From positions 3,880,122 through 3,944,121 of the forward strand of contig NZ_KZ454943.1 in assembly GCF_002797395.1 (NCBI RefSeq): 64,000 nt of DNA. Reading direction: 5' to 3'. This stretch comes from Bacillus solitudinis (GTDB taxonomy: Bacteria; Bacillota; Bacilli; Bacillales; Bacillaceae_D). How positions within the stretch are numbered: position 1 is the first letter of the stretch; each line of letters starts with the position of its first letter. The translations under genes were made by a program, and so were the position numbers. Shown here piece after piece: positions 17,868-26,862 of this stretch. The notes beneath the pieces are model-generated. The model saw only the letters and a list, made by a program, of their open reading frames with translations. It was not told where the DNA came from and did no database searches.

Positions 17868-20117
17868 ATGCGAATTAGCCAAGTTAAATTCATATCGTTT
17901 TTGTTTAGTATTCTACTAGTTGTTTCCTTTTTTCCTAATCAAGGTTTATCCCAAAATGAAACCGCTTACAAATCATCGAATTTACGCCAAATGGAGTTTT
18001 TAGAAAGAGCTCCCGTAGCTGTGAAGGTTGATAATGGAGTTTTTATAAGTTGGCGTTTATTAGGTACCGATTCTGAGAATATAGCTTTTAACCTTTACCG
18101 TGATGGGGAAAAGATAAATCTCTCAGCGATCACATCAAGCACGAATTATCTTGATTCAGATGGTACCTCTAGTTCTAGCTATACTGTTCATGCTGTTATA
18201 GAGGGGGAAGAGGTTTCAAAGTCAAAAGCATTTAGTGTATGGGGCACAAATTACCGTGATGTTCCAATTCAACAACCACCAGCTGGCATCACACCATCAG
18301 GAGAACCTTATGTGTATAACGCAAACGATGCAAGTGTAGGGGATTTAGATGGAGATGGGGAATATGAAATTGTCTTAAAATGGGACCCATCGAACTCTAA
18401 AGATAATGCACCGTCACCAACGGGTAGTACGGGAGAAGTCTATATAGATGCTTATAAATTAGATGGAACCCTAATGTGGAGAATTAATCTTGGAAAAAAT
18501 ATCCGTGCAGGTGCACACTATACTCAATTCATGGTCTATGATTTAGACGGTGACGGGAAGTCAGAGGTCGCATTTAGAACAGCTGACGGCACAATTGATG
18601 GTCAAGGGAAGGTTATTGGAGACCCGAATGCCGATTATCGTGATTCAGAAGGCATGATCCTGAAAGGACCTGAATTTTTAACGATTTTTGATGGAGAAAC
18701 AGGAGAAGAGCTTGTATCCACCGAGTTTTCACCACCTAGAGGGGATGTCTGTGACTGGGGAGATTGTTATGGGAATCGAGTGGATCGTTTTCTTGCAGGA
18801 ATTGCTTACCTAGATGGAGAAAGACCAAGTTTAATTATGACCCGTGGGTATTATGCAAAAACGATGCTGACCGCTTTTAATTATAGAGATGGTCAATTAA
18901 CAAAACTATGGACATTCGACAGTGATGATCCGGGGAATGAGGATTTTGCAAGTCAGGGTAATCATAATTTAAGTATCGCAGATGTTGATGGGGATGGTAA
19001 GGATGAAATCACCTTTGGCGCGATGGCTATAGATGATGATGGAACGGGAATCTACACAACAGGTTTAGGTCATGGGGATGCGATGCATTTAGGTGATTTG
19101 GATCCAGAGCGACCAGGGCTTGAGGTATTTGGTGTTCACGAGGATCCTGGTGCGGCATATGGAGCTGCATTCCGAGATGCTAAAACAGGAGAAATTCTCT
19201 GGGGGGTACATACTGGAGACGATACGGGCAGAGGCATGTCAGCTGATATTGATCCAAGGCACAAAGGGGAAGAACTCTGGGCCAGTACTGGAGTTGGGCT
19301 ATGGTCGAACAAAGGAACCAAAATAAGTAGCACTGTACCTTCTTCCATCAATTTTGGCATTTGGTGGGACGGGGATTTACTGCGAGAGCTATTGAATCAT
19401 AATCTAGTAACCAATGGATTTGGCACAATTGATAAATGGAACTATGAAAATGAAGAGACGGAGAATTTGTTGACAGCTGTAGGGACTTCTTCTAATAATT
19501 CTACTAAAGGAAACCCCTCCCTACAGGCGGATCTATTAGGTGACTGGAGAGAAGAAGCGATATGGAGAACAGCAGAAAATACTGCACTACGGATTTTCAC
19601 CACAACATCGCTAACATCACACCGTATTCACACATTAATGCATGATCCAGTATATCGATTAGGTATCGCATGGCAGAATGTCTCGTATAACCAACCACCG
19701 CATACCAGCTTTTACCTAGGAGACGGAATGGAGCAACCCCAAAAACCGAACATTTATGTGTTTGTTCCTGCAAGTCTTGATATACAGCCAGATACACTAA
19801 ATGCCAATAGCAGCAATGATACAAACACCTTAACCGCATATGTCGAATTTTCATCTGTTGATGTAAATTCTGACTTAGAGGCTTCAACTATTACTTTTGC
19901 AATTAATGAAAGTACTGTTAAACCAGAAGAATTGGATGCAGGAATAGTAGGGGATTATGATAGCGATGGCATTAAAGACTATATGCTCAAATTGAACAAA
20001 AGTAAGGTCATTAATGCGTTGGATGGTAAATTGGGAGATGTTAAAATCACCATTAATGGAAAGTTAAAAGACGGAAGACCTTTTGAAGGAAGCGATACGA
20101 TCCTTGTAATTGAATAG
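17868..20117 (+). CDS. Secreted rhamnogalacturonan lyase (PL11, YesW-like) with C-terminal extension
   Basis: PL11 enzymes cleave the rhamnose-galacturonate backbone of rhamnogalacturonan I by beta-elimination. A Sec signal peptide (residues 1-28) precedes the catalytic region, which opens MEFLERAPVAVKV and VFISWRLLG and carries repeated calcium-binding blades (DLDGDGEYEIVLKWDPSNSK, DLDGDGKSEVAFRTADGT, DVDGDGKDEITFGA) of the eight-bladed propeller. It is 749 residues against about 620 for YesW. The excess is a C-terminal domain of about 115 residues (from IQPDTLNANSS), possibly a surface or binding module. AAAGGAGG precedes the ATG. The esterase follows 50 bp downstream, suggesting one operon. 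Confidence 0.9.
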   Translation: MRISQVKFISFLFSILLVVSFFPNQGLSQNETAYKSSNLRQMEFLERAPVAVKVDNGVFISWRLLGTDSENIAFNLYRDGEKINLSAITSSTNYLDSDGTSSSSYTVHAVIEGEEVSKSKAFSVWGTNYRDVPIQQPPAGITPSGEPYVYNANDASVGDLDGDGEYEIVLKWDPSNSKDNAPSPTGSTGEVYIDAYKLDGTLMWRINLGKNIRAGAHYTQFMVYDLDGDGKSEVAFRTADGTIDGQGKVIGDPNADYRDSEGMILKGPEFLTIFDGETGEELVSTEFSPPRGDVCDWGDCYGNRVDRFLAGIAYLDGERPSLIMTRGYYAKTMLTAFNYRDGQLTKLWTFDSDDPGNEDFASQGNHNLSIADVDGDGKDEITFGAMAIDDDGTGIYTTGLGHGDAMHLGDLDPERPGLEVFGVHEDPGAAYGAAFRDAKTGEILWGVHTGDDTGRGMSADIDPRHKGEELWASTGVGLWSNKGTKISSTVPSSINFGIWWDGDLLRELLNHNLVTNGFGTIDKWNYENEETENLLTAVGTSSNNSTKGNPSLQADLLGDWREEAIWRTAENTALRIFTTTSLTSHRIHTLMHDPVYRLGIAWQNVSYNQPPHTSFYLGDGMEQPQKPNIYVFVPASLDIQPDTLNANSSNDTNTLTAYVEFSSVDVNSDLEASTITFAINESTVKPEELDAGIVGDYDSDGIKDYMLKLNKSKVINALDGKLGDVKITINGKLKDGRPFEGSDTILVIE

Positions 20118-20167
20118 CGATATTACGTGCTGGAGACCAAATTAAAATTTTTTTAGGAGGCGTTCAA

Positions 20168-21343
20168 TTGAAAAGGAAAATGCAGACAATTATGTCCCTC
20201 GGATTAAGTTTAATTTTTTTGGTATCTGTTGTATTAGCTAGCACTACAAATATCCATGCTAATTCAACACCAACCACGTATAAGTTTGATTTTGGGAATG
20301 GACCTATAGAATCAGATTATATTGGTGTTAGCGCATCCGACCTCTATTCTTCGTTTGTAGGATATGGGTTTCAAACACCGCAGTTTATGGAAGATGTAAC
20401 GGCTTCTGGAACAGGAGTGGGGAGCGATGCTGTCCGATTTTTAAAGACGGGTACAGAAAGTACAAACACGTTCAATCTTGACCTGCAAAACGGACTTTAC
20501 AATGTAAAAGTTAAGTTAGGAGATGTAGAGCGTGCGAGTGTTGCTGCGGAAGATGTCTATCAAGTATTAAATATGACGGGGAACGGGGTTTCGGATTCCT
20601 TTCTTCTTCCAATCAAGGATGGACAACTGAATCTGTTGATTACAGAAGGTAGGGAAGGAACAGCTTTTACGTTATCGTCTCTTGAGATCACAAAAATTTC
20701 AAATAGTCATGTTATGCCTAGAACCGTCTGGATCGGCGGTGATTCAACAGTATCCACATATTATCCAAAGGATAGCGATGAATTAGTTGGCTGGGGACAG
20801 GTCTTTCATCAATTTGTAGATGCAGAAACTTTCAAAGTTAGGAATATGGCGACTGCCGGCCAGGTTGCAAAAGGTTTCTTAGAGGGTGGATCATTGGACG
20901 CTGTCTTGAAGTACATTAAACCCGGCGATTATTTTCTATTTGAAATGGGCATCAACGATGAAAAAGCATATTCAGAAGAACAATTTGTTGCCTATGTGAG
21001 AGAAATTGTGGAAGCAGTAAAAGAAAAAGGAGCAAGTGTGGTATTAATCCCTCCTCAAGGTCGGGCGATTAGCTGGAAAACAGAGGGCACAGATGTCATT
21101 CATTACGCAGAAGATGATTTCTACAGACATTCGATGATTGCTTTAGCAAAAGAACAGAATGTTGACCTTGTGGATCTTAACGTTCTTAGTTCTGCTTACT
21201 TTACAGAAATTGGACCAGAAGAAACGACTCTCTTATACAGTACAGGAGATTGGCTACACTTTAATCGTAAAGGTGCCTTGGTGTTAGCAAACCTTGTTGC
21301 CGATGATTTGAAAAGGCAAGAGCTGGAAGGTTTTGTAGAGTAA
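20168..21343 (+). CDS. Secreted rhamnogalacturonan acetylesterase (CE12, RhgT/YesT-like)
   Basis: This enzyme removes acetyl groups that block rhamnogalacturonan lyases. After a signal peptide (about residues 1-32) comes a ~145-residue beta-sandwich module (from TYKFDFGNG), resembling the N-terminal domain of two-domain CE12 esterases. An SGNH hydrolase domain follows: block I WIGGDSTVSTYY, block II MATAGQV, block III EMGINDE, block V DWLHFN (catalytic Asp/His). A TTG start lies six bases after AGGAGG; no ATG offers an equally good site. It pairs functionally with the upstream PL11 lyase. Confidence 0.88.
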   Translation: MKRKMQTIMSLGLSLIFLVSVVLASTTNIHANSTPTTYKFDFGNGPIESDYIGVSASDLYSSFVGYGFQTPQFMEDVTASGTGVGSDAVRFLKTGTESTNTFNLDLQNGLYNVKVKLGDVERASVAAEDVYQVLNMTGNGVSDSFLLPIKDGQLNLLITEGREGTAFTLSSLEITKISNSHVMPRTVWIGGDSTVSTYYPKDSDELVGWGQVFHQFVDAETFKVRNMATAGQVAKGFLEGGSLDAVLKYIKPGDYFLFEMGINDEKAYSEEQFVAYVREIVEAVKEKGASVVLIPPQGRAISWKTEGTDVIHYAEDDFYRHSMIALAKEQNVDLVDLNVLSSAYFTEIGPEETTLLYSTGDWLHFNRKGALVLANLVADDLKRQELEGFVE

Positions 21344-21350
21344 GAATGGG

Positions 21351-21392
21351 GGGTCTGTCCCCCGGTGCTTTAACGCAGTGGGGGACAGACCC
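21351..21392. repeat. REP-like palindrome upstream of the RAYT transposase
   Basis: GGGTCTGTCCCCC (21351-21363) and GGGGGACAGACCC (21380-21392) form a perfect 13-bp inverted repeat with a 16-base spacer. The same GGGGTC/GACCCC core recurs at 21982 and 23526. Such palindromes flank REP-associated transposases. Confidence 0.8.
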
Positions 21393-21465
21393 TAAGAAGC
21401 AGGAATAAGTAAAATAACGTAGAATGCATTCTATGATAAACCAACCATAGAAAGGGGTGGGATGT

Positions 21466-22026
21466 GTGGCGCGTAAACCTCGTGTTTGGTTTCCGGGGGC
21501 GACATTTCACGTTACAAGTCGCGGAAATCTCCGTGCTTCGATTTTTTATGATGATGCGGATCGGTTGAGGTATCTATCACTACTTGAAAAAAACCGTTCG
21601 CAGTATCCGTTTTACCTACATGCCTACTGTTTGATGACCAATCATATTCACCTTCTCTTCGAAACGATTGATACACCTACCAAGGATATTATCAAAAGAC
21701 TCCATTCTCTCTATGCTATTTACTTTAATAAGCGCCACGACATGAGTGGCCATTTGTTCCAAGGGCGGTACCATGCGGAATTAATTAATGATGCCCCTTA
21801 TTTTTTGGAAGCGAGTAAATATATTCACCTGAATCCAGTCGAAGCGAAGATGATTTCAAGTCCGGCGGATTATTGGTGGAGCAGTTATTCCGCTTTTATT
21901 TCCTCAATATCCAATCCATATGTAAAAATCCTATCCTATTTTCCCCACCCACAAAACCAACATTACCAGCATTATGTTGAAGGGGGTCAGACCCCCGCAA
22001 ACAAGGCTCTTGACAACGGTCATTAA
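21466..22026 (+). mobile_element. REP-associated tyrosine transposase (RAYT, Y1_Tnp family)
   Basis: The 186-residue protein is a single-domain HUH nuclease. It opens RKPRVWFPGATFHVTSRGN, carries the metal-binding HxH in TNHIHLLFE (His60 and His62), and has the catalytic Tyr119 in EASKYIHLNP. RAYTs are domesticated IS200/IS605 relatives that recognise and spread REP palindromes. The GTG at 21466 follows AAAGGGG; the in-frame GTG at 21457 lies within that site. Its last codons contain a REP palindrome, and others flank it. It is intact. Confidence 0.9.
21982..21996. repeat. REP-like palindrome inside the 3' end of the RAYT gene
   Basis: GGGGGTC-A-GACCCCC is a perfect palindrome embedded in the last codons of the transposase. 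It shares its core with the upstream REP pair. Confidence 0.75.
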
Positions 22027-22038
22027 AATCGGTATTCT
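22010..22038 (+). promoter_or_regulatory. Sigma-A promoter for tcyP
   Basis: TTGACA (22010-22015), a 17-base spacer and TATTCT (22033-22038) form a near-consensus promoter 97 bp upstream of tcyP, overlapping the end of the transposase gene. Confidence 0.7.
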
Positions 22039-22134
22039 ATAACCCTATTCCAAGTGCACTAATCGGATTTGTGAGATAAAGAGAAACATGTAAGCCGATT
22101 AATGACATAACTGTAATAGGGGGAGAGAAATAAG

Positions 22135-23529
22135 ATGAATACTTTATTTATTTTAATTAATATTTTTATCATGCTTGCACTGATTGGTATTTTATTTTAC
22201 ATGCAAAAGAAGCATGTTTCCTTTGGGAAACGTGTGCTCACTGGCTTAGGCCTTGGTATTGTACTTGGGGCATTTCTCCAATTGGCGTATCAACCTGATT
22301 CGGCCATTGTCGGTGCAACGACCGATTGGTTTAATATTGTTGGTAGAGGTTATGTGAGCTTATTAATGATGATCGTCATCCCGCTCATCATGGTTTCAAT
22401 TATTCAGTCGATCATCAATTTGGAGAAGTCATCTGAATTAGGAAAAATGTCGGCTTGGATTATTGGTATTTTAGTAGCGACTGCAATGGTGGCAGCATTC
22501 GTTGGGATTGGCGCGGCTTCGATCTTTAATTTAGACGCGAGTCAAATTGAGGCTGGTCAAGCTGAAAATAATCAAGGGATTGCGTTAGAAGAGCGATTAG
22601 GTACTGTGGAGGATTTGACGATTCCGCAGCAAATCTTAAGCTTTATCCCATCGAACCCATTCTTAGATATGACAGGGGCTCGTGCGACATCGACCATTGC
22701 TGTTGTTATCTTTTCAATCATTGTCGGTATTGCGGTTCTTGGCGTTCGCAAAAAACAACCGGAGCAAGCAAAGATTTTTGTTGATTGGATTAATGCGGTC
22801 TATGCGGTCGTGATGCGAATTGTAACGCTTATTCTACGTTTAACACCATATGGTATTTTAGGATTAATGGCCAACACGGTAGCCAATACGAATGTGGCTG
22901 GAATCCTTGAACTCGGTAAATTTGTTGGCGCATCGTATGCAGCGTTACTTGCTATGTTCATTATTCACTTAATTGTCGTTGGTTTGTTTGGGCTTAATCC
23001 GATAACCTTCCTTCGTAAGGTATTGCCGGTATTAGGGTTTGCTTTTACATCTCGTTCAAGTGCGGGGACGATTCCGCTTAACATTCAAGCGCAAAAGAAT
23101 AGCTTAGGCGTTCATCAAGGGATCGCAAACATGTCTGCATCGTTTGGGGCGACAATTGGACAGAATGGGTGTGCGGGAATTTATCCTGCGATGCTAGCAG
23201 TAATGATTGCACCGTCAATGGGAATCGATCCCCTATCACCTGGGTTCATCGTTCAATTGGTTCTGATTATAGGTGTTGCTTCGTTTGGGATTGCCGGTGT
23301 TGGTGGCGGTGCGACATTCGCCGCATTAATCGTTCTTTCTTCAATGAATCTACCAGTCGCCTTAGCGGGTCTCCTAATCTCAGTAGAGCCACTTATTGAC
23401 ATGGGGCGTACGGCATTAAATGTAAATGGTGCGATGGTATCTGGTACGTTAACGTCTCGAATTATGAATAAGTTGAACTTAAAAACGTTTAACGATCCAA
23501 ATGCGATAGAAAAAGAAACAGGGATTTAA
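22135..23529 (+). CDS. tcyP: L-cystine:sodium/proton symporter TcyP
   Basis: This 464-residue dicarboxylate/amino acid:cation symporter (DAACS) family protein matches TcyP in length and motifs: an extended N-terminal helix region, VSIIQSIINLEKSSELGKM, SRSSAGTIPLNIQAQKN in the hairpin region and NGCAGIYPAMLA. It imports cystine at the membrane. It has its own promoter just upstream. In B. subtilis tcyP is controlled by the sulfur regulator CymR; I could not confirm a CymR site here. A REP-like palindrome overlaps its stop codon. Confidence 0.92.
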   Translation: MNTLFILINIFIMLALIGILFYMQKKHVSFGKRVLTGLGLGIVLGAFLQLAYQPDSAIVGATTDWFNIVGRGYVSLLMMIVIPLIMVSIIQSIINLEKSSELGKMSAWIIGILVATAMVAAFVGIGAASIFNLDASQIEAGQAENNQGIALEERLGTVEDLTIPQQILSFIPSNPFLDMTGARATSTIAVVIFSIIVGIAVLGVRKKQPEQAKIFVDWINAVYAVVMRIVTLILRLTPYGILGLMANTVANTNVAGILELGKFVGASYAALLAMFIIHLIVVGLFGLNPITFLRKVLPVLGFAFTSRSSAGTIPLNIQAQKNSLGVHQGIANMSASFGATIGQNGCAGIYPAMLAVMIAPSMGIDPLSPGFIVQLVLIIGVASFGIAGVGGGATFAALIVLSSMNLPVALAGLLISVEPLIDMGRTALNVNGAMVSGTLTSRIMNKLNLKTFNDPNAIEKETGI

Positions 23530-23548
23530 GGGAGGCAGACCCCCTTAA
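23526..23548. repeat. Third, degenerate REP-like palindrome
   Basis: TTAAGGG and CCCTTAA flank AGGCAGACC, giving an imperfect palindrome that contains GCAGACCCCC. It matches the RAYT-associated repeats and overlaps the tcyP stop codon. Confidence 0.55.
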
Positions 23549-23558
23549 TAATTGCTCA

Positions 23559-23972
23559 TTGCCAAAAATGGTGATGGGCTTTTTGCACGAACTTAGGGGT
23601 AGAGAATTACATAAGCTAGAGGATGTAGGTACATCAGGTCGAACACCCAAGATAATAGATATTGACAATCCTTATTATGAAGATTGGGGTGTCGTCGAAG
23701 TGATTAAAAAGGATATGAAACAACCCGTTATTAATCACCCGTATGAGAACCACACGATTGTTTCCGTGAAAATGAACATAGATAGAGACAAGCAGTGGGT
23801 CTATAACTTTCATTTTGATTCAGATAAACAAAAAGTTAATCACTTATTGGTAAAAAATGATATAATAGATTCAAGAGAAGTATATCGCTTAATTCATGCG
23901 CTGTGCTTAATTACGGAACGGATGCAACAAACTGACCATACTACGCTAAAGGAGGCGAATAAACATGGCTAA
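23559..23972 (+). CDS. Hypothetical protein (137 aa), possibly 5'-truncated
   Basis: I do not recognise this protein. It is soluble, with an acidic central region (IIDIDNPYYEDWGVVEVIKK) and a helical C-terminus. The TTG at 23559 has no good ribosome site, and the frame begins only 11 bp after a REP-like palindrome, so the original start may have been lost. It overlaps the next small gene by eight bases, which suggests co-translation. Confidence 0.5.
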   Translation: MPKMVMGFLHELRGRELHKLEDVGTSGRTPKIIDIDNPYYEDWGVVEVIKKDMKQPVINHPYENHTIVSVKMNIDRDKQWVYNFHFDSDKQKVNHLLVKNDIIDSREVYRLIHALCLITERMQQTDHTTLKEANKHG

Positions 23973-24114
23973 CCATATTATTCAATTCAAATCTCAAAAA
24001 GATATCAATCGAGATCGTCAACGGAAACTAGAACAAAGTAAAGTAGATATTCGTCGTCGAGTAGAAGAAATCAAAAACAGCCAGAATCAAAAATGTCAAA
24101 AAGCAAAAGCGTAA
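23965..24114 (+). CDS. Small basic helical protein (49 aa)
   Basis: The ORF begins MANHIIQFKSQKDINRDRQR and is rich in Lys, Arg and Gln, predicted as one long helix. A strong AAAGGAGG (23948-23955) supports the start. It overlaps the preceding gene. The convergent gene at 24138-24284 encodes a protein of similar size and layout, beginning MGKIIHLHSKPK. Function unknown. Confidence 0.6.
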   Translation: MANHIIQFKSQKDINRDRQRKLEQSKVDIRRRVEEIKNSQNQKCQKAKA

Positions 24115-24117
24115 TAC

Positions 24118-24150
24118 AAAGGGTAGATAGCCAAGTGCTATTTATCCTTT
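24118..24150. terminator. Bidirectional terminator between two small genes
   Basis: AAAGGGTAGATAGC pairs with GCTATTTATCCTTT (including G-U pairs) around a five-base loop, with a T-run on the plus strand. It overlaps the stop codon of the minus-strand gene. Confidence 0.65.
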
Positions 24151-24284
24151 TTTAGGTTCTTCTTCATTTTCTCAATGGCTTGCTTCTTCCGTTCAATTGA
24201 TTCGAACCGCTTATTAAAATTCTCTTTGCGGTCTCCTAGATGAAGTTGCTTTGGCTTTGAGTGTAGATGAATGATCTTCCCCAA
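24138..24284 (-). CDS. Small basic helical protein (48 aa)
   Basis: Reading from a TTG at 24284, eight bases after GGAG, the product begins MGKIIHLHSKPKQLHLGDRK and continues as a Lys/Glu-rich helix. It lacks hydrophobic segments. Its opening and overall pattern resemble the convergent 49-residue protein, so the two may be diverged homologues. Function unknown. Confidence 0.5.
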   Translation of the reverse strand: MGKIIHLHSKPKQLHLGDRKENFNKRFESIERKKQAIEKMKKNLKKDK

Positions 24285-24658
24285 CCTTCTCACTCCTGTC
24301 TCTTAGTTTCCTCTTACTTATGTCTATGCCTAGTCTTGCCAAGCATGACAATGGAGAAACGTATAAAATCTAATTTTTTAGTAGAAAAGTAAAAATAGGG
24401 TAGGTTTACGAAAAAGTTAATATTAAGACATATCACCTTGATTAACTTAGGGGGCGTAGTTGAACAAGTAAATAGGCTTAAAAGGCACAAAGAATATACT
24501 TTGTGCCTTTTATCATGAGAATTAAGGATGTAACGTGTACATTTATCTTTGTTTAACTTCTGAGTCCCCTCAAAGTTGTCAAAGGTATCATGCTTTTCTT
24601 TAGGGGAATTTGTCTATTTTTCAAGGCCGCACCGTAGCTAGTAAAAGCTCATCTGGTT
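24285..24658. other. Intergenic region holding an orphan terminator
   Basis: No gene is supported here. The only clear element is the hairpin at 24481-24510, whose upstream gene seems to be missing. Confidence 0.5.
24481..24510 (+). terminator. Orphan Rho-independent terminator
   Basis: AAAGGCACAAAG and CTTTGTGCCTTT form a perfect 12-bp stem with a six-base loop and a short T-run. No gene lies directly upstream on the plus strand. Confidence 0.7.
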
Positions 24659-25242
<584 letters not shown>

Positions 25243-25254
25243 GTTGAAAGGGGT

Positions 25255-25390
25255 AGGAAAGGAGCAAGGGATGATTCTCTTGCTTCTTCCCAAGATTCCC
25301 GAGGGGTGACCCGGAATCAGAAGGAAGTCGGCGGCAAATCTCCGCCTCTAGGAACACGAACTTCATAGGAGGCTATGCAAGGGAAGATGT
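25255..25390 (+). other. Possible group II intron 5' remnant
   Basis: The segment contains CCCGAGGGGTGACCCGG, GAAGTCGGCGGCAAATCTCC and GGAGGCTATGCAAGGG, which resemble the domain I region upstream of the maturase in bacterial group II introns. No maturase follows. The call is pattern recognition only; a structure-model search would decide. Confidence 0.35.
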
Positions 25391-25446
25391 AAGAGACCGC
25401 GATGCATTATCCTTTGAGGTAATGGTTTTTGCGGTCTCTTTTTCTA
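25391..25446 (+). terminator. Rho-independent terminator
   Basis: AAGAGACCGC and GCGGTCTCTT pair, with an inner CATTA/TAATG stem, followed by TTTTTC. Confidence 0.75.
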
Positions 25447-25473
25447 TCATCCTCTTTGTTTGCAAATTGCACA

Positions 25474-26466
25474 TTAGTTCATGATCGTTCTAGCTAAGGC
25501 ACAAGATGTTCTTTCTGAAATTCTCGGTGTTAATGTTTGACTAGCAGGGACTGTATCTGGGTTATTAATAAAAGATAATAACGTTTTCACCATATTTTCT
25601 GCAATTACTTCTACAGGGACACCAACACTTGTTAACGGTACCTCTAGATTCTCTAATTGTGGGATATTATCATAACTAATGACCGACATATCCTTTGGAA
25701 TAATATAATTAGCTTGTCTTAATGCACGAACAATCCCTGCACTTATATCATAACTTGACCCGATGATCGCAGTAGGCTTAAAAGAGGAATTTAAGAGATT
25801 AATAGTCGCCGTATATCCATCGTACCAATCTAATCCTCTCGTGTTAATCAAGTTTTGATTACTAACGGGAAGGTTTAACTTTTCCATTGATTGATGAAAC
25901 CCAGTATATTTTTCAACTTGTCGCTCATCAGTAAAGGAAAAGTCTCCAACAAAAGCAATGTTTTCATGACCTAAATGGTATAAGTATTCCACGGCGGTGT
26001 TCATTGCTTCTTTATAATTTACGTCGATGACAGGAATGGATACATCCTTACTAACACCATACGTAACACATGGCAAAGATATCGTTTTTGGTAAGTCGAT
26101 GTTGTCTTTATTAAACAAAATCACGCCATCGACCTGGAAACGTTTGTACATTTCAATTGATTCTTCAATTGAATCAATTGATAAAATCATTTTATAGTTG
26201 TGGTTGGAAACCTCTTCATTAATTTTTGTTACTAATGTAGAGGGTGCAACACGTTCTAATGTTGGCCAGATTAGGCCAATAACATTAGATTTTTTAGAAA
26301 CAAGTCTTTGTGCAGCATAATTAGGTTCATAGCCCTTTTCTTTTGCAAGTTTAATAATTTTATCTTTAGTATCTTGTCTAACCAGCGGACTATCATTTAA
26401 TGCCTTTGAAACGGTGGAATGGCTTACGCCGAGTTGTTTAGCAATATCCTTAATTGTTATTTTCAT
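25474..26466 (-). CDS. LacI-family transcriptional repressor of the TRAP/GH31 genes
   Basis: The 330-residue protein starts with a LacI helix-turn-helix (TIKDIAKQLGVSHSTVSKAL) and hinge (GYEPNYAAQRLVSKKSNVIG), followed by a periplasmic-binding-like sensor domain. It is divergent from the TRAP operon. A 20-bp palindrome occurs in its own upstream region (26503), over the TRAP promoter (26658) and before the GH31 gene (29822), so it very likely controls itself and these genes. The inducer is probably the imported sugar or a product; that is inference. Confidence 0.92.
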   Translation of the reverse strand: MKITIKDIAKQLGVSHSTVSKALNDSPLVRQDTKDKIIKLAKEKGYEPNYAAQRLVSKKSNVIGLIWPTLERVAPSTLVTKINEEVSNHNYKMILSIDSIEESIEMYKRFQVDGVILFNKDNIDLPKTISLPCVTYGVSKDVSIPVIDVNYKEAMNTAVEYLYHLGHENIAFVGDFSFTDERQVEKYTGFHQSMEKLNLPVSNQNLINTRGLDWYDGYTATINLLNSSFKPTAIIGSSYDISAGIVRALRQANYIIPKDMSVISYDNIPQLENLEVPLTSVGVPVEVIAENMVKTLLSFINNPDTVPASQTLTPRISERTSCALARTIMN

Positions 26467-26502
26467 GTAAATTCACCAACTATATAAATTATTTTTACAA
26501 AT

Positions 26503-26522
26503 AGATAATCACGTTATTATAA
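26503..26522. promoter_or_regulatory. LacI-type operator O1 (upstream of the repressor gene)
   Basis: AGATAATCACGTTATTATAA shares the core ATAATCACGTTATTAT with operator O2, one strand turned relative to the copy before the GH31 gene. It lies 37 bp upstream of the repressor start, implying autoregulation. Confidence 0.8.
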
Positions 26523-26573
26523 AATGAAAGAAAATGAGTAATTAAATATATTTTCACAGTAAAAAAGAAGAAT

Positions 26574-26587
26574 GTCAAACGCTTTCA
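26574..26587 (+). promoter_or_regulatory. cre-like site (weak)
   Basis: GTCAAACGCTTTCA matches 11 of 14 positions of the CcpA-binding cre consensus. It is located 34 bp before the -35 box of the TRAP operon. Confidence 0.35.
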
Positions 26588-26620
26588 AGCCATTAAAACA
26601 AAAAAATGTAGAAAAAGGAC

Positions 26621-26649
26621 TTGAATTTTTGTGATTTATGAAATAAAAT
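26621..26649 (+). promoter_or_regulatory. Sigma-A promoter of the TRAP transporter operon
   Basis: TTGAAT (26621-26626), a 17-base spacer and TAAAAT (26644-26649) fit a vegetative promoter. Operator O2 begins eight bases after the -10 box, covering the likely transcription start, a geometry suited to repression. Confidence 0.65.
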
Positions 26650-26657
26650 AAAAAATG

Positions 26658-26677
26658 TAATAATCACGTTATTATTA
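26658..26677. promoter_or_regulatory. LacI-type operator O2 (TRAP operon)
   Basis: TAATAATCACGTTATTATTA is a 20-bp palindrome centred on CG with a single asymmetric position in each half, the best of the three operators. Confidence 0.85.
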
Positions 26678-26862
26678 TTCGGTTAAAAAATGAAAACGTA
26701 TTTATAATTTCGGAAAACGTGTTCTTAATTGCTGGATAATGGTTTAGTCTCATATTAGTAATCAGTTGTTATAGTTACTTTGATTATGAACGTATTTGAA
26801 AGGGATTACAACTTAACAACGTCGGTTTATTACATGATTTTAAATAAGAGGGGGAAACTTAG

